This document shows positions 22,457-33,635 of a stretch of 64,000 nt of DNA, one piece after another. The position numbers and the translations under genes are program-made. The number at the start of each line of letters is the position of its first letter. Position 1 is the first letter of the stretch. Location of the stretch: NCBI GenBank assembly GCA_907164885.2, contig OU015492.1, positions 45,846,893 through 45,910,892 of the forward strand. Direction: 5' to 3'. The notes beneath the pieces are model-generated. The model made no database searches, was not told the origin of the DNA, and saw nothing but the letters and a program-made list of their open reading frames with translations. Source of the DNA: Dolomedes plantarius (Eukaryota; Arthropoda; Arachnida; Araneae; Dolomedidae).

Positions 22457-23933
22457 TTGGCTCTCTGTTTAACGACGCTCTACTTAACGACGATCTCTAT
22501 TTAAAGACGATATTTCCCAGTCCCGGCCCCTCTGACGTAAAAAAATTCTATTTAAAGACGAATTTGTTTCTGTTTAACGACGATTTATTTTTACATGATA
22601 AACTTTTTCTTCAACATTTTATCTGAAGGTGGGAAACCTTCTGTGGGGGAAAACAAGTTTGGTTTCAATAACAGACCCGGAATTTCCTTGATGTTTGCAA
22701 TGTTGCAATCATAGACTTGTTGCCGTGGGAAAAGCGGGGGGGGGGATCTCGGAAGATTGAATATTTTTACATGGAGCTCTTAGTGCGGGAGCTGAATCAC
22801 TCTATTGTCCCTACCATCTGTTGTCATGTGACTTCCGAACTGTCCGATAGCAGCCCTCTCTCACTCCTTCAGGGAAAAAGGTGTCCATGTTTAGAGAATT
22901 CGTGGTTGTGTGTAGGAGCTCATTCCAGTACGAATATTAGGTGAGCAGAGCAAAATGGCATCAAAGTGAAAGCATCTTACGCTACACGAAAAGGTGAAAA
23001 TATTGAAGACTGGGAAGAAAGTGTTGGAATACAAAAATTCAATTCGCATGACAACTTCAGCTATCTAAGTTTACTCTCAAAGGCATTTTAGCAAACATAG
23101 AGGAAATTCTTGAAGCAGCACAAAAATTTGGTTTGGGATCCAAATCCAAACGGCAGAATATTCAATGTGGCCGATTAGAAGAGTTTGATAAGGTAGTCCT
23201 GCAATGGTTTCGTGAATTAAGAGCATCCATTAATAAACATTGCGGCTGACAGTATGAAAATTAGAAAATTTACGATCTTGGAAGTAATGCACATGATAAC
23301 ATCAGCATGGAAAGAAGTTTCTTCATCCGCAATAAAACTGCTTTCGCGTTGCTGGAATTCACAAAGTACTTGTAGTGGAACTGCAAAGTACGGATGTAGA
23401 AATCAACGCAGACGACATTTCACCTGAAGTATGGAGAAGTCTTGTTGAAGATGAGGATGTTTCAATTCAAGATTTCTACAACTGTGAGGAATGTGTTTTA
23501 ACAACAGATTACAGAAATGTTGAACAAATTTATGAAGATATAGTTAGCGAAAACACAGTGTCAGACGAAGAAGGTAAAGTTGAAGACACGGAAAACGAAA
23601 CAATGACACAGATGCAACTTCTGCTCTAGATGATCTCCGACGCTATATTACATCGAATATGGAAAATGACACATTTAACAGTTTAGAAAATCTGGAAAAG
23701 AGAATACCGAAAGCAAGGCGAAAAATGAAGCAATCAACACTTTTTGACCTTTTTAAAACCTAATTAATTGTAGTGTTTGTATTCTTTTTTAAATGTAATT
23801 TAAAATAACTTTAGTACTAAGCCTGTAAAGAGTGAAAAATAATGTTATTTTATTCACAAATTCTGTTTAAGGACGATCTCTACTTAAGGACGATTTTTCA
23901 CGGTCCCTTGAAAGTCGTTAAACAGACAGCCAA

Positions 23934-23936
<3 letters not shown>
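22454..23936 (+). mobile_element. pogo/Tigger element, internally deleted
   Basis: Inverted ends cagttggctctctgtttaac and (reverse) cagttggctgtctgtttaac. Both sides run straight into (TA)n, consistent with TA targeting. The subterminal motif tttaaagacga/ttaaggacga is repeated at both ends. The 1,483-bp length is shorter than full Tigger elements. A related fragment lies at 45270-45380. Confidence 0.88.
22955..23763 (+). pseudogene. Tigger-like transposase remnant
   Basis: The first ATG (22955) reads MASK then a stop. Readable pieces are HLTLHEKVKILKTGKK (CENP-B N-terminal helix-turn-helix), then KRQNIQCGRLEEFDKVVLQW and FRELRAS (Tc5-type DNA-binding helix). Near the end comes ADDISPEVWRSLVEDEDVS with an acidic tail (23375-23629). 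The DDE catalytic core expected between them is absent, so an internal deletion is inferred. Confidence 0.75.
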
Positions 23937-24008
<72 letters not shown>

Positions 24009-24062
24009 TATATATATAAGTATATATACATATATATAGATTCATATATACATAACACATAC
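23937..24062. repeat. (TA)n microsatellite
   Basis: A long TA tract directly after the pogo right end, degenerating into tatata/catata. Confidence 0.95.
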
Positions 24063-24085
24063 ATATATATATATGCACATACAAA

Positions 24086-24130
24086 AGAGGTAAGCAACGA
24101 TAAATAATCCTACATTAATAACACGTGGTA
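24086..24130 (-). repeat. Short dispersed repeat next to (TA)n, copy 1
   Basis: The reverse complement matches 58907-58955 (blocks ttattaa.gtaggatta and atcgttgcttacctctt). Both copies sit immediately beside a TA tract. Confidence 0.7.
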
Positions 24131-24334
24131 CTTTCGTTAGAAGACGTACTTTCGTTACTTTCGTTACTTTCGTACTTTCGTTAGAAGACACGTGGTACTT
24201 TCGAGTACCTGAAAATTTTTTTTCAGTTTTGCTGGAGTAGATAAAGAGCGGAAGTTTTATCAAACACGTGGCATGAAGTATAATTTTGTCTGATAGATGG
24301 GTGTTTAAATTTTTGCCCTTGAAAAGAACAGTTA

Positions 24335-24510
24335 GGGCCCGTTCACATAAGAGTCCGTTGCGTTACGTTGAAGTATTGAAATATATTTAACCAATGACAA
24401 ACCTCCAAACGATTAGCAATGAAATTTTTAACGCCTATGATTGGTTTATTTTCGTCTCAAAGTCATCTTTCCCATAACGCTACGCAACGGACTTCTATGT
24501 GAACAGGCCC
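24335..24510. mobile_element. PIF/Harbinger-type MITE 1, 176 bp
   Basis: Flanked by TTA on both sides. The left end gggcccgttcacataagagt and the reverse of the right end gggcctgttcacatagaagt match, continuing through ccgttgcgt. The 3-bp TTA duplication and the GGGCC start fit PIF/Harbinger. Confidence 0.82.
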
Positions 24511-24622
24511 TTACTATACGCGTTTAAAATTAAACAGAATCACACTAAAACCCCTTCCTTCAAATTATATATATATATATATATATTATTTTATTTAGTT
24601 TTTGGTACGACATGAAGATTAA

Positions 24623-24760
24623 GGGCCTGTTCACATAGAATTCGTCAGCGTCAGCGTAAAAATTTTCAACCAGTCATATACCAATCATAGATTCATTTAA
24701 CCAATTAGCGCCAACGGAATCTTTAACGCTGACGCTGACGGATTCTATGTCAACTGGTCT
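24623..24760. mobile_element. PIF/Harbinger-type MITE 2, ~138 bp
   Basis: Left gggcctgttcacatagaatt, right (reverse) agaccagttgacatagaatc, both continuing cgtcagcgtcagcg. It shares its first 15 bases with MITE 1 but has a different inner arm. Confidence 0.78.
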
Positions 24761-24769
24761 ATATATAGA

Positions 24770-26100
24770 ACTCAGGCATTTTACCGCATTGATAGCAGAT
24801 TGTAGTATTGTCAGGATATTTGGAGGCCGATTTCCAATTACATAAATCAACAACTATTCGGAGTTCTATTATGAACTCAATCGTGCTTAAAATGAGGGTA
24901 CCAAAACTATTAAAAAAGTTATGAAAAGGGTGCTGAGAATAAAAGAATAATACCTTAAATTGAGATGGCTAGACAAAAGACTCTCGGATGATGTCATGAA
25001 ACTTAAATTAATTACATACCATTCGTTGTAAAGGGATATTTTGTATCTATACTTCCCTTACAATAATATAAATAATAATATTTAGGTAAATAATTACATT
25101 ATTTACCTAAACTATGCCATTAACGATTCATATGGAATGTAATCTGTGTATATGAAAAGATTTAGAGATAGATAAACATCGTTTATTTTAGCGGAAAGCT
25201 AGCTAGTTATTATTGTATTCATTTTGAAAACGTAAACTTTCAACATTAGGTTGCGTATTTTTTCTGTATAGAAAATTATCGTCATTATTTATATTTATTA
25301 TTTTTTATTGCAACATAATTATTCTTTTTACATGAATTATTTTCTGTAACTTTTACCGCGAAGTTTACCTATCGTTGCATGTAAATGTAATGCAGACATA
25401 ATCAGTGTATAGAACAAAAGGCGTAGAATATTCCGTACCTCAATTTTGGTCAACAATCATTGCACTTTCCATCAATAAAGACTAACAATACATAAATTGA
25501 AGGTATATCATGATTTAAACACAAGAAAATCTTTTATGAATCAAAGCTTATATAATTCTTTTCTTTTAATTTTCTACAAAAGGAAGAAAAAACTTGATTT
25601 ATGAATAAAGAAGTCGTTTAATGAAACCAGCTTTCAAGTGCTCTTTAAGAAACATCCTTTGATATATTATTTGTTAAACAATTCAGGTTTTCCTCCCCTT
25701 TAGGCATTTTCTCAATATGAGGCACATTTAAAGGAATAATCATCTGATGAGATGCGTCACCCCAGACAAAGAAATTAGCATCAAAGTGATTAAAATTCAA
25801 AAGTTTCAGTGAAAATATTTTCTTTTCCTTTAAGTACAATTTATGTTTTTTATATACAAAAATAATAATTGCACAAAAAAGGATTGAAAAAATTTAGAAA
25901 TTTTAATAGGAATAAAAAAATTTATTCGTTTTTCATCGGATAATAGGCAATACAGATTTGGTGGCAAAAGATGTGATGAAAATTTGTAAAGGCACGCGTA
26001 AAATTCTTTGTGGGTTTTGTCTTTTCTTCATGTTTGCTATCATGGCATGATTAATTCCAAAAATACAATTATAAAGAAACTCAAACTTTTAACCGTTGAA
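24770..26100. other. No recognisable feature
   Basis: AT-rich. The short frames show no motif I can name. Confidence 0.5.
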
Positions 26101-26469
26101 TTAGAAGGGTCATTTGATAAGTCCGTAAAAAATACGAGAGACAGTGCAAGTGCACCGATATTCTTGGCTCTCTCACATTTAGCATGCTTCAAAGGCACGG
26201 GTATCAAATTGTAAACAAATTCGACACTTAGTCAGGTATTGACAGACATTTTAGTCGGTGAACTTTTGTTACTACTCACACAATGGAGAAAAAGACGAGA
26301 TCCTCGTATAACATTACATTTTAAGATATAAAATTACATTTCAAAATATAACATTACATTTTAACAGGAAAAACAGCTGCAGAAACTAAATACAAACTTG
26401 ATAAATATTGAGATGAGTCTGCACCTTCGCGTTTTATTTACTCGTATTTGTTGATTTTCATTGTGGTCG

Positions 26470-27640
26470 AATGAACCCAAGTGACGCTGTACGTCCTGGT
26501 CGCCTTGCCGATGTCACTAAGCCAGAAATTGTTGAAAAAAAAAAAGAATCCATCAGACGGTGATGAAGGATAGAAACAAGAAAGAGCGTGAGATTTCTGA
26601 AGCTGTTGGCGTCTCATCAGAGCGTGTTATAATATTTTGCTTGCATATGTAGGCATGAAAAAATACTACAAAGATTTGGATTTGTTTCAAAGAAATCAAG
26701 ATGAAAATTTGCGGCGTTTCTTCTCAGTCGATGAAACATGAATGCATCACTACCAGCTAGAAACGAAAGAATATTTAAAACAACGGGTTGAAGCAGTCGA
26801 ACCTGTACCAAAGATAGCTAAAACAGTTCCATCAGCAAAAAAAGATTATGGCCAGTGATTTTTTTTGACACCCATGGTATAATCTTTATTGACTACTTGG
26901 AAGAGGACAAACCAATCACGGCAGAGTACTATGCATCTTTACTGAATCGTTTGATTAGTAAAATAAAGGCAAAAAGGCCACATTTAGCGAATAAAATGTC
27001 CTTTTCCATCACGACAATGCTCCTAATCATTCATCTGCAATTGCGGCGCCAAAACCTTGAATAGGACACTAGGTAGGCTTTGGTAGCGTGTCGGCTAATG
27101 GTAGGTTCATCGGCTAGAGGTAGCGAGGCGCCGAGGTTACTTGGTTCGAATCTCAACAAGCGAATGCCTTCATGTCTAGGCTAAATATGGACACGTTGAA
27201 TCCGTAGACTGGAAAGTCCTTCTATAATGTGAAAGAGGGTGGGACAAGATACTTCCCCCCCAGATGTCGCCCCTGGGGGTGATCACTCAAAATTGTGGTG
27301 ACCCTTTGCAAGGGCAGACTCCAATATTTGAGGTGCTGTTGTGTAAACCGGAGCCGCACTCCTCTGCCCGAAATGCCTATATGGAACTGGTTTGGTACTT
27401 CCAACCAGGGGGCATTAGTAGCAACAACAACTACAAACTGTTAAAATTATGCTTTGAAAGTGTTCCCCATTCTCCGTATTCCCCAAATTTGCCCCCTTCG
27501 GAGTGCTACTTGTTACTACCAAATATGTAAAAATTTCTCGCGGAGCAGTTCAGAAGTGATGAGTGAAACAAACGCTTATTTTGCGGCACTAGATAAGCAC
27601 GTACTTTATGGAGAGAATAAAAAAAAAGCTTCAAAATTGT
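26470..27640 (+). pseudogene. mariner transposase, degenerate
   Basis: Readable blocks in order are KYYKDLDLFQRNQDENLRRF, FSVDET followed by a stop in place of Trp, MHHYQLETKEYLKQRVEAVE, AKTVPSAKKD, HGIIFIDYLEEDKPITAEYY, ASLLNRL and HHDNAPNHSS. After the SINE the frame resumes with VPHSPYSPNLPPSECYL. The first two catalytic Asp are recognisable. The third (APSD in relatives) reads PPSE. Multiple stops and frameshifts make it inactive. It would be a DD34D mariner transposase if intact. Confidence 0.85.
27067..27436 (+). mobile_element. tRNA-derived SINE, family 1, copy 2
   Basis: Shares the head (tggtagcgtgtcggct, B box ggttcgaatc), the cccagatgtcgcccctgg body, the ggggcattag end and a short CAA tail with the copy at 11178-11534. 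It lies inside the mariner transposase. I could not fix a target duplication. Confidence 0.85.
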
Positions 27641-27826
27641 TAAACCATATAAAAGTAAATAAAACATAAAAAAACAAAATTCATACTAATTACTTTTGCA
27701 TGGACTTATCTAACGACCTTCGTTTTTGAAATGGTAGCACTTTACACTATTTATTATTTTTTATGATAAAAGAGGCAGCTTTCTAGATGCGAAAGATACA
27801 AAATGGAAAAATATGTTCGAATGTTC

Positions 27827-27828
<2 letters not shown>

Positions 27829-27898
<70 letters not shown>
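27829..27898. repeat. (TA)n microsatellite
   Basis: About 70 bp of TA. Confidence 0.95.
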
Positions 27899-27904
<6 letters not shown>

Positions 27905-28182
27905 TATATGCACGTTAAGTGATCGTTCATGCTTTTAAACAAAAACGAATCTAGTACTTTTGTATATGACTTGAGTATGGCAAACATTTATTTATGGTAT
28001 TAGGAACTCTTAGAGTATTTGTTTCAAGTAAGATGAATTGAGGAAAAATATACCTTTACAACAAATATCTCATTAAGTATTTGAACAATTACTATACAGC
28101 TAATGCAAAAATAAAGCAGTCACAAAAGTAACGACTGATTTACTTTTAAAAATTAAAATCTAATTTATTTATTAGACAAAAT

Positions 28183-28280
28183 TTTGTCTGTAGCGATGAA
28201 GTATGATGACACACGGCTAGCTATTACTTATTAAATATTTACTAACTTACATCACATCACAGAAATTACAATACTAACAC
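28183..28280 (+). repeat. ~100-bp direct repeat, left copy
   Basis: Matches 33350-33440 in the same orientation: tctgtagc.atgaa.tatgatgacacac, attacttatt, aatattta, taacttacatcaca, ccacagaaattacaa. The pair brackets the Harbinger region. Confidence 0.75.
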
Positions 28281-28289
28281 GCTCCCCTC

Positions 28290-28943
28290 TGGTTTTCAAA
28301 TCTTTTAAATGGCAAACATAATTTATATGAGCTTAGTTAATGTATATTTATAAATTTATAGATGATTTTGATTGATCGTAATTACAATTAAAGATTATAG
28401 GCAGACGACGGTCTTCGACCAAAAAATGACTTACTTATTTGTAGAGTATTTCAATGGATACTAGCCAGAAAAAAATTTCACTACAGGTTATTTATTTACA
28501 TTCTTTAATAACTCAAAATTATAGTAACAAAAATGATAAATTTGTTTATAAAAAATAGTAATAAAAATGTTCACAAAAATATTAATGGGCCATTCTGCCT
28601 TTATGAATGCTCTTCCATTGCCATGGACAGCTTGCAGCCTCTTCCGGAGAAACGAAGTATTTTTTAAACTTCTCCCTCACTAGTCCAGCTTCACGAACAT
28701 GATTTCCACGAATCACTTCCACATTTCGGAAACTTCTTATTTCTTCCTCTCTTACTTGCACTTGCTGTTCAAAAGGTGCAATTGTTTTGTAACCTCTGAG
28801 CATGTTTTGAAGACAGCATGCTGCTAAAACTATATAATCATAAGTTTCCGGGGGTTTCAGAAACACTCTCCACCTTCCTGCTAATATGCCAAATGCATTT
28901 TCTACTGTGCGTCGTGCTCTTGAACGTCTGTAGTTATAAATTT
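28290..28943 (-). repeat. Left arm of a ~650-bp inverted repeat
   Basis: Inverse to about 32126-32805. It includes the transposase C-terminus, the 3' non-coding part and the block ggcagacgacggtcttcgac. The arms are diverged but collinear. Confidence 0.8.
28582..28943 (-). pseudogene. PIF/Harbinger transposase, C-terminal fragment (left)
   Basis: Encodes [20 protein letters not shown], then [20 protein letters not shown] and [10 protein letters not shown], ending [10 protein letters not shown]. This is the last part of a HARBI1-like DDE_4 transposase. The Glu of TVENAF is the expected third catalytic residue; the segments bearing the two Asp are absent. Upstream of KIYNY the homology with the right-hand copy ends. 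The frame is open to its stop but is only a fragment. Confidence 0.82.
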
Positions 28944-29086
28944 TTCTTCTCGCTCCCACTCTTGAGCACAGAACGTACGTATATAACACTTTTGTTTGTG
29001 GATAATAATTGTAACCAATGAGTGTATTTCATGAATTTTCCAGAACTCGTGGAAATACTGAGCCGACAGAAGAGGATGCGTAGGAA

Positions 29087-29600
29087 GGGGAAGAAATTTC
29101 TCAAGAAGTAGAACCTTCATCTGTCCTACCGCTCGCACCAATTGAGGAGAATGTATCGCCCTCTGATCCATCCCTCCCTCCTTCTGCCTCATCTCCACGC
29201 CATTTTTGTATTCCATCATCTACCAAAAACAATAGAAGGATGGAAACATCAATAAATGAGATGGTGGCGATAAGGAAAGAGAATAGCCGTGTGAGGGCGC
29301 AAATTTCATCAAACAATGAGATGGACATGCTTTACCTCAGCCTTTCGAAAACTGTTCAAACGCTGAGTCCCGAAGAGTAAATGCGAGTGAAAATGGAAGT
29401 CGGTAATGTGGTTTCCAAGCCGAGTTTCGGGAGCTACAGCAGAGTAAACCACAAACACAGGGAAATCCACCATACCCGCCTGTTATACACCCTCCATCTT
29501 CCTACTCTTCGATACATCCTAATCTCCATAGTACCTCCGCCTGCTCACAACATATTCACCTTCCATCTTATTCATCCCCATCCTTGTAATGACCCCGTCC
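29087..29600 (+). pseudogene. MADF-BESS accessory protein, C-terminal fragment
   Basis: The frame reads EEISQEVEPSSVLPLAPIEE, a Ser/Pro-rich linker, then the BESS motif DMLYLSLSKTVQTLSPEE, a stop in place of Gln (taa at 29378), and MRVKMEVGNVVS. A frameshift then leads to AEFRELQQSKPQTQGNPPYP and a Pro/Ser-rich end. MADF/Myb-BESS proteins are the second gene of PIF/Harbinger elements. It points away from the transposase fragment at 28582-28943, as expected if the middle of a divergent two-gene element was deleted near 29000-29050. Confidence 0.7.
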
Positions 29601-29936
29601 CCTGCACCAAATAAAACATCAGATATCCCATTTTTATTAAACACGTAATGTCATTTCATGGTTTTTTTTAACTTTATATTTTACACTTTCTACATTATTT
29701 TGTATATCTTTTTCTAAATTGTACATTTTATTCCACTGAAAATAAAGTGAATGTTAATAGTAAATTGTGGTTTCCTCATCGCGCTCTATATTAGTTATTA
29801 AGGCTACACAATGAGAAGCAATGACGGTAATATGAAAGGGAAACACAAAAGACTGTACATCGACAGATGATTATTGGATCACTTGGATGGGAATCTGGCA
29901 CTCATAAGGACGAACTTCGTTGTACTATCATCGCAC

Positions 29937-30165
29937 TGGAACTGGGGCAATCTCTTCGTGGGGTACAGAGCTCTTTCGTTCATTATAGACGCTCGGTTCA
30001 GGAAACCGGGGCACTCTCTTCGTCTGGTTCAAGGCTCCTTCAATCATTGCAGACACTCTATACATGAAACTGGGGCACTCTCTTCGCAGGTTATAGGGCT
30101 CCTTCACTCATTGCAGACCCTCGGTACAGGACACTGGGGCGCTCTCTCCCTCGGGCTCTTTTTGC
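29937..30165 (+). repeat. ~64-bp tandem repeat, about 3.5 units
   Basis: Units at about 29937, 30000, 30065 and 30129 share gaaactggggcactctcttc, ctccttc, attgcagac and ctcggtaca. Moderately GC-rich; no gene assigned. Confidence 0.85.
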
Positions 30166-31870
30166 ATGGGCCACGGCTTACATTACTATCATCGGGCGTA
30201 CTTCGTCCATACTCGTTAGTTGATACTACTTATTTCTGAAACTTCTAACTAACTCTCTTCTTTTTTTGCCTCGCTATCTTATTTCATATTATTTTTCTTT
30301 TATTAATGCTGACTCCGCCTCTTACAATTTCAATTGGCCATATTATTACCATGTCATCGCCATTCGTCTGTGGCTGCCTCTTCTCAATCCCCTTTTCACC
30401 AATGCGCATCGAGGGCGGTATTTATAAAATTCTCCCTGCTTCCTTAACTTTTCCCATGCTGCATGACATTACGAGCAGGGTGGTCTGTTTTATAACCATC
30501 ATAAATTTAGTCTTCCCCTTCTTCTTTTCTTCTATTCGTTGGAACTCATTCTACAGAACTTTTATCTTATACTTTTATTCCTTCCTACTAGCACAATCTT
30601 TATCTTTAGTTTCGATTTATTGTTGACTTTCTCCCCTTCTCTTTTATTGCCCGTCATTTGCTTCTTTGGCGTTTCTTTCTTACATTTAGCAATTATTTTA
30701 CTTCGTCCCGTAATTTTCAATACTCCTGCCCCTCTCCGTAACACTATTGTCATATCCCTATGACATTCACCCCCTCTCTCTCTCTCTCTCAAAAAATCGT
30801 TGTAGCTCTCACCTTTTCCGTTCCCCCTCTTACACTTATCATTAGCTTCTCATCGTAACCTCAGCAGCACATATCATGTACATTTATATGATTCCTTATT
30901 GCATCGACAACATTAAGTTTATCATAATATTACAGCATATTCTTACCATTAGGGAATAACCTTCTAAGTACCAAAAGCCTTAGTATAAAAAATTACCATC
31001 ATAATAACATGCACACACATCATAATACCACCAAAATAATAATTATCAAGTAAATTTACCTATGACCCTATTATACGACTTACAATATTATACGACATTA
31101 ACAATATTATACAACTTATATTCATATACATTTCATAATAATTACAAAATAATAATTTGCATGCAAAAAAAAAATAATTGTATAAAGGAAAAAACACGTT
31201 CATCATACACTAAATCTTTTTTTTGAACAAATATCAACTTCGTTGCTCAATGAGAATCGTACTTCTGAAAATTATATTACGACGTTTGCATAAATTGTTC
31301 ATTTTCATATTCTTAAGATTATCCGTATGATAAAATCTCTGTCTATGATTTTTGGCAACATAGTCGTATCTTCTGTTATCTATGAAGATATCTTTCCTCC
31401 ACATTTGTCGCCAATGTTCATAACTGTTCACACACATAATTGAAAGTCTATAATCTTTCACCATGTTTTTTTTTTTTTTACATAGGGATAACATTTCCAA
31501 TTCATATTTTTGTTACACATCATTGCTTCTTAATAATCCCATAATGCTACTAATTCGTTAAAATACCTACTAATTTAATTAGTATTGAAAAGACATGCTG
31601 ATTGTATAATTAATTTAATTGTTATAAACCTGCTACGCGTTATTGTATCACTATAAACACCGCATTAAATCTCGCCTATCTTTTCCTTCCTTTAGTTTGT
31701 GTTTTAACAATGGGGGCCTCTCCTTGCTAACAATGGGGTTCTTCGTTGGGGAATCAACAGGTAGGTCTGCGCCTCTTGATGATTGATTCATATAGGTCGC
31801 CGGACATCGCTTGCATCTTGGGGCGGGCAGGTTACATTGCGAGTACGGCTTAAGCTGCATTCAGGCTGCA
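30166..31870. other. Pyrimidine- and AT-rich, no feature seen
   Basis: The plus strand is T/C-rich with a short (TC)n near 30775. No domain or paired ends recognised. Confidence 0.5.
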
Positions 31871-31975
31871 CTGACGTGACGTGTTGACACGCGCTAACAA
31901 CAACGTCAGCTGACGTGTTAATACGTCAGCGTCAGGTGGCGTGTGCACTCTACGCTGACGTGTCGTGACGAATTC
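31868..31975. repeat. Dense TGACG/CGTCA cluster with palindromes
   Basis: At least eight TGACG or CGTCA cores in about 110 bp, including the 14-bp perfect palindrome acgtcagctgacgt. Related gctgacg arms end the MITE at 24623-24760. It may be the left terminal repeat region of the Harbinger element whose fragment follows. Confidence 0.6.
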
Positions 31976-32125
31976 ACGTCTGTTGTTGTTTGGTTCCCAC
32001 AAGGTGCATATCGTTGCGGGTGGACCCTATAAATAGTGGCCGATCGATTTATTGTCGCTTATGAGGCTTTCCCATTAAAAACATACTTGATGCATCTCTA
32101 TAGCAAGAATTCCATAAAGAGCGAT

Positions 32126-32492
32126 GAAGGAAAAAATTTATAACTACAGGCATTCAAGAGCACGACGCACAGTAGAAAATGCATTTTGCATATTAGCAAG
32201 AAGATGGAGAGTGTTTCTGAAACCCATAGAAACTCAACCGGAAACTTGTGATTATATAGTTTTAGCAGCATGCTGTCTTCATAACATGCTCAGAAGTTGT
32301 AAAGCAATTACACCTTTTGAACAGGAAGTGCAAGTAAGAGAGGGAGAAATAAGAAGTTTTCGAAATGTGGAAGCGATTCGTGAAACTGGACTAGAGAGGG
32401 AGAAATTCGAAAAATACTTCGTTTCTCCTGAAGGGGCTGCAAGCTGTTCATGGCAATGGGAGAGCATTCATAAAGGCAGAATTGTCCATTAA
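32126..32492 (+). pseudogene. PIF/Harbinger transposase, C-terminal fragment (right)
   Basis: Encodes [20 protein letters not shown], then [20 protein letters not shown] and AACCLHNMLR, ending ESIHKGRIVH. It is homologous to the fragment at 28582-28943 but on the opposite strand, and begins at the same residue. It keeps the catalytic Glu of TVENAF and lacks both Asp segments. The flanking 3' sequence (to about 32805) is also shared. Confidence 0.82.
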
Positions 32493-32743
32493 TATTTTTG
32501 TAAACATTTTTATTACTGTTTTTTATAAACAATTTATCAATTTGTTGCTATAATTTTGAGTTATTAAAGAATGTAAATAAATAACCTGTAGTGAAATTTA
32601 TTTTCTGCCTAGTATTCAAATAATTCAAATACTCTACAAATAAGTAGGCAATTTTTGGTCGAAGACCGTCGTCTGCCTATAATATTTAATTGAAAGTAAC
32701 TATCAATCAAAAAATATATATAAATTTATAAATATACATAAAT

Positions 32744-33140
32744 TAAGCTCATATAAATTATTTTTGCTATTTAAAAGATGGAAGTTTAAAAACAAGAGGG
32801 GACAAACACCTGTTGATATTGTACTGTTGCACACTCTATTTGTTTACATTTGATAAGATCAGTAGCCAACTGTTGCCGCTAATTCACAAAAAAAAAAATT
32901 TTTTTTGCTATGAAAAATTTAAATAAAATACTAAATTTATTAATGTAAATAATATAAGCACATATAAATTATTTTTGCTATCTAAAAGACGAACATCGAA
33001 AGGAAAGCGAGGGACGAACACTTGTTTATATTGTTAAATCACCTCTTCCTCTTTGTTTACATTTTGCAAGATCAGTAACCAACTTTACCGCCAGTTATTA
33101 AAGAAACTAAATTTTATGCTATGACAATTTTAAGAAAACA
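32744..33140 (+). repeat. ~205-bp tandem duplication, two diverged units
   Basis: Blocks aagc.catataaattattttt, gctat.taaaaga, ctctttgtttacattt, aagatcagta.ccaact and tgctatga recur at the same spacing in 32744-32950 and 32953-33140. Confidence 0.8.
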
Positions 33141-33349
33141 CTGATTTTATAAACGTGTTTTTAAAGTGTTTGAAACATTTTAAAAACACGTTTTAAAATT
33201 TCTTCCAAGTTAAAAATTACTCATTTCTACATTTCAACCTTGAAAAACATTTTTTTATAAATGACTTGTCTAGGTTTAGAAGACATAAAATATAAAATAC
33301 TTATCCTTTCCGATAGGTATCGGGATTCGGGCCCACAGTTGGGATGCCA

Positions 33350-33440
33350 CTTTTTTCTGTAGCTATGAAATATGATGACACACTATTACTTATTGAATAT
33401 TTATTAACTTACATCACACCACAGAAATTACAACACTATC
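33350..33440 (+). repeat. ~100-bp direct repeat, right copy
   Basis: Partner of 28183-28280. Confidence 0.75.
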
Positions 33441-33458
33441 ACACACACAAAATACTAA

Positions 33459-33635
33459 TCTATACTTATATATAAAGAGAGATCGATTTTATACGTGGAG
33501 GGTAATCTCCGGAACCACTGCACCTATTTGAAAAATTCTTTCACTGTTTGAAAGGTACATTATTCCAGATGGACATAGGCTATATATTATGTATATCTGA
33601 CCAGTAGAAATAAAGTTAGGGGGGATACTCTAGAT
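33459..33635 (+). mobile_element. Helitron-like family B, copy 1, 5' part
   Basis: Begins TCTATACTTATATATAAAG after A, a Helitron-type 5' end. It matches 41941-42115 almost base for base (cgtggagggtaatctccgga, ccactgcacctatttgaaaa, tattccagatggacatagg). Its continuation is found at 41787-41940, after the inserted long-TIR element. Confidence 0.7.

Larger units (their letters stand above)
26104..27721 (+). mobile_element. mariner element interrupted by a SINE
   Basis: The diverged inverted ends gaagggtcatttgataagtc and (reverse) gaaggtcgttagataagtcc fit mariner. TA precedes the left end; the right TA is lost. The transposase is degenerate and is split by the SINE at 27067-27436. Confidence 0.85.

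Noticed and set aside
22354..22626. Open frames made of Tyr/Ile runs in TA tracts (also at 23842, 48856, 53209, 58897, 62837)
   Set aside because: They are translations of (TA)n and (CT)n repeats with no independent coding signal.
29860..31500. Antisense diverged relative of the LARD-like element
   Set aside because: Composition is mirror-like (pyrimidine-rich with a GC-rich repeat block) but I could not find a convincing base-level match.
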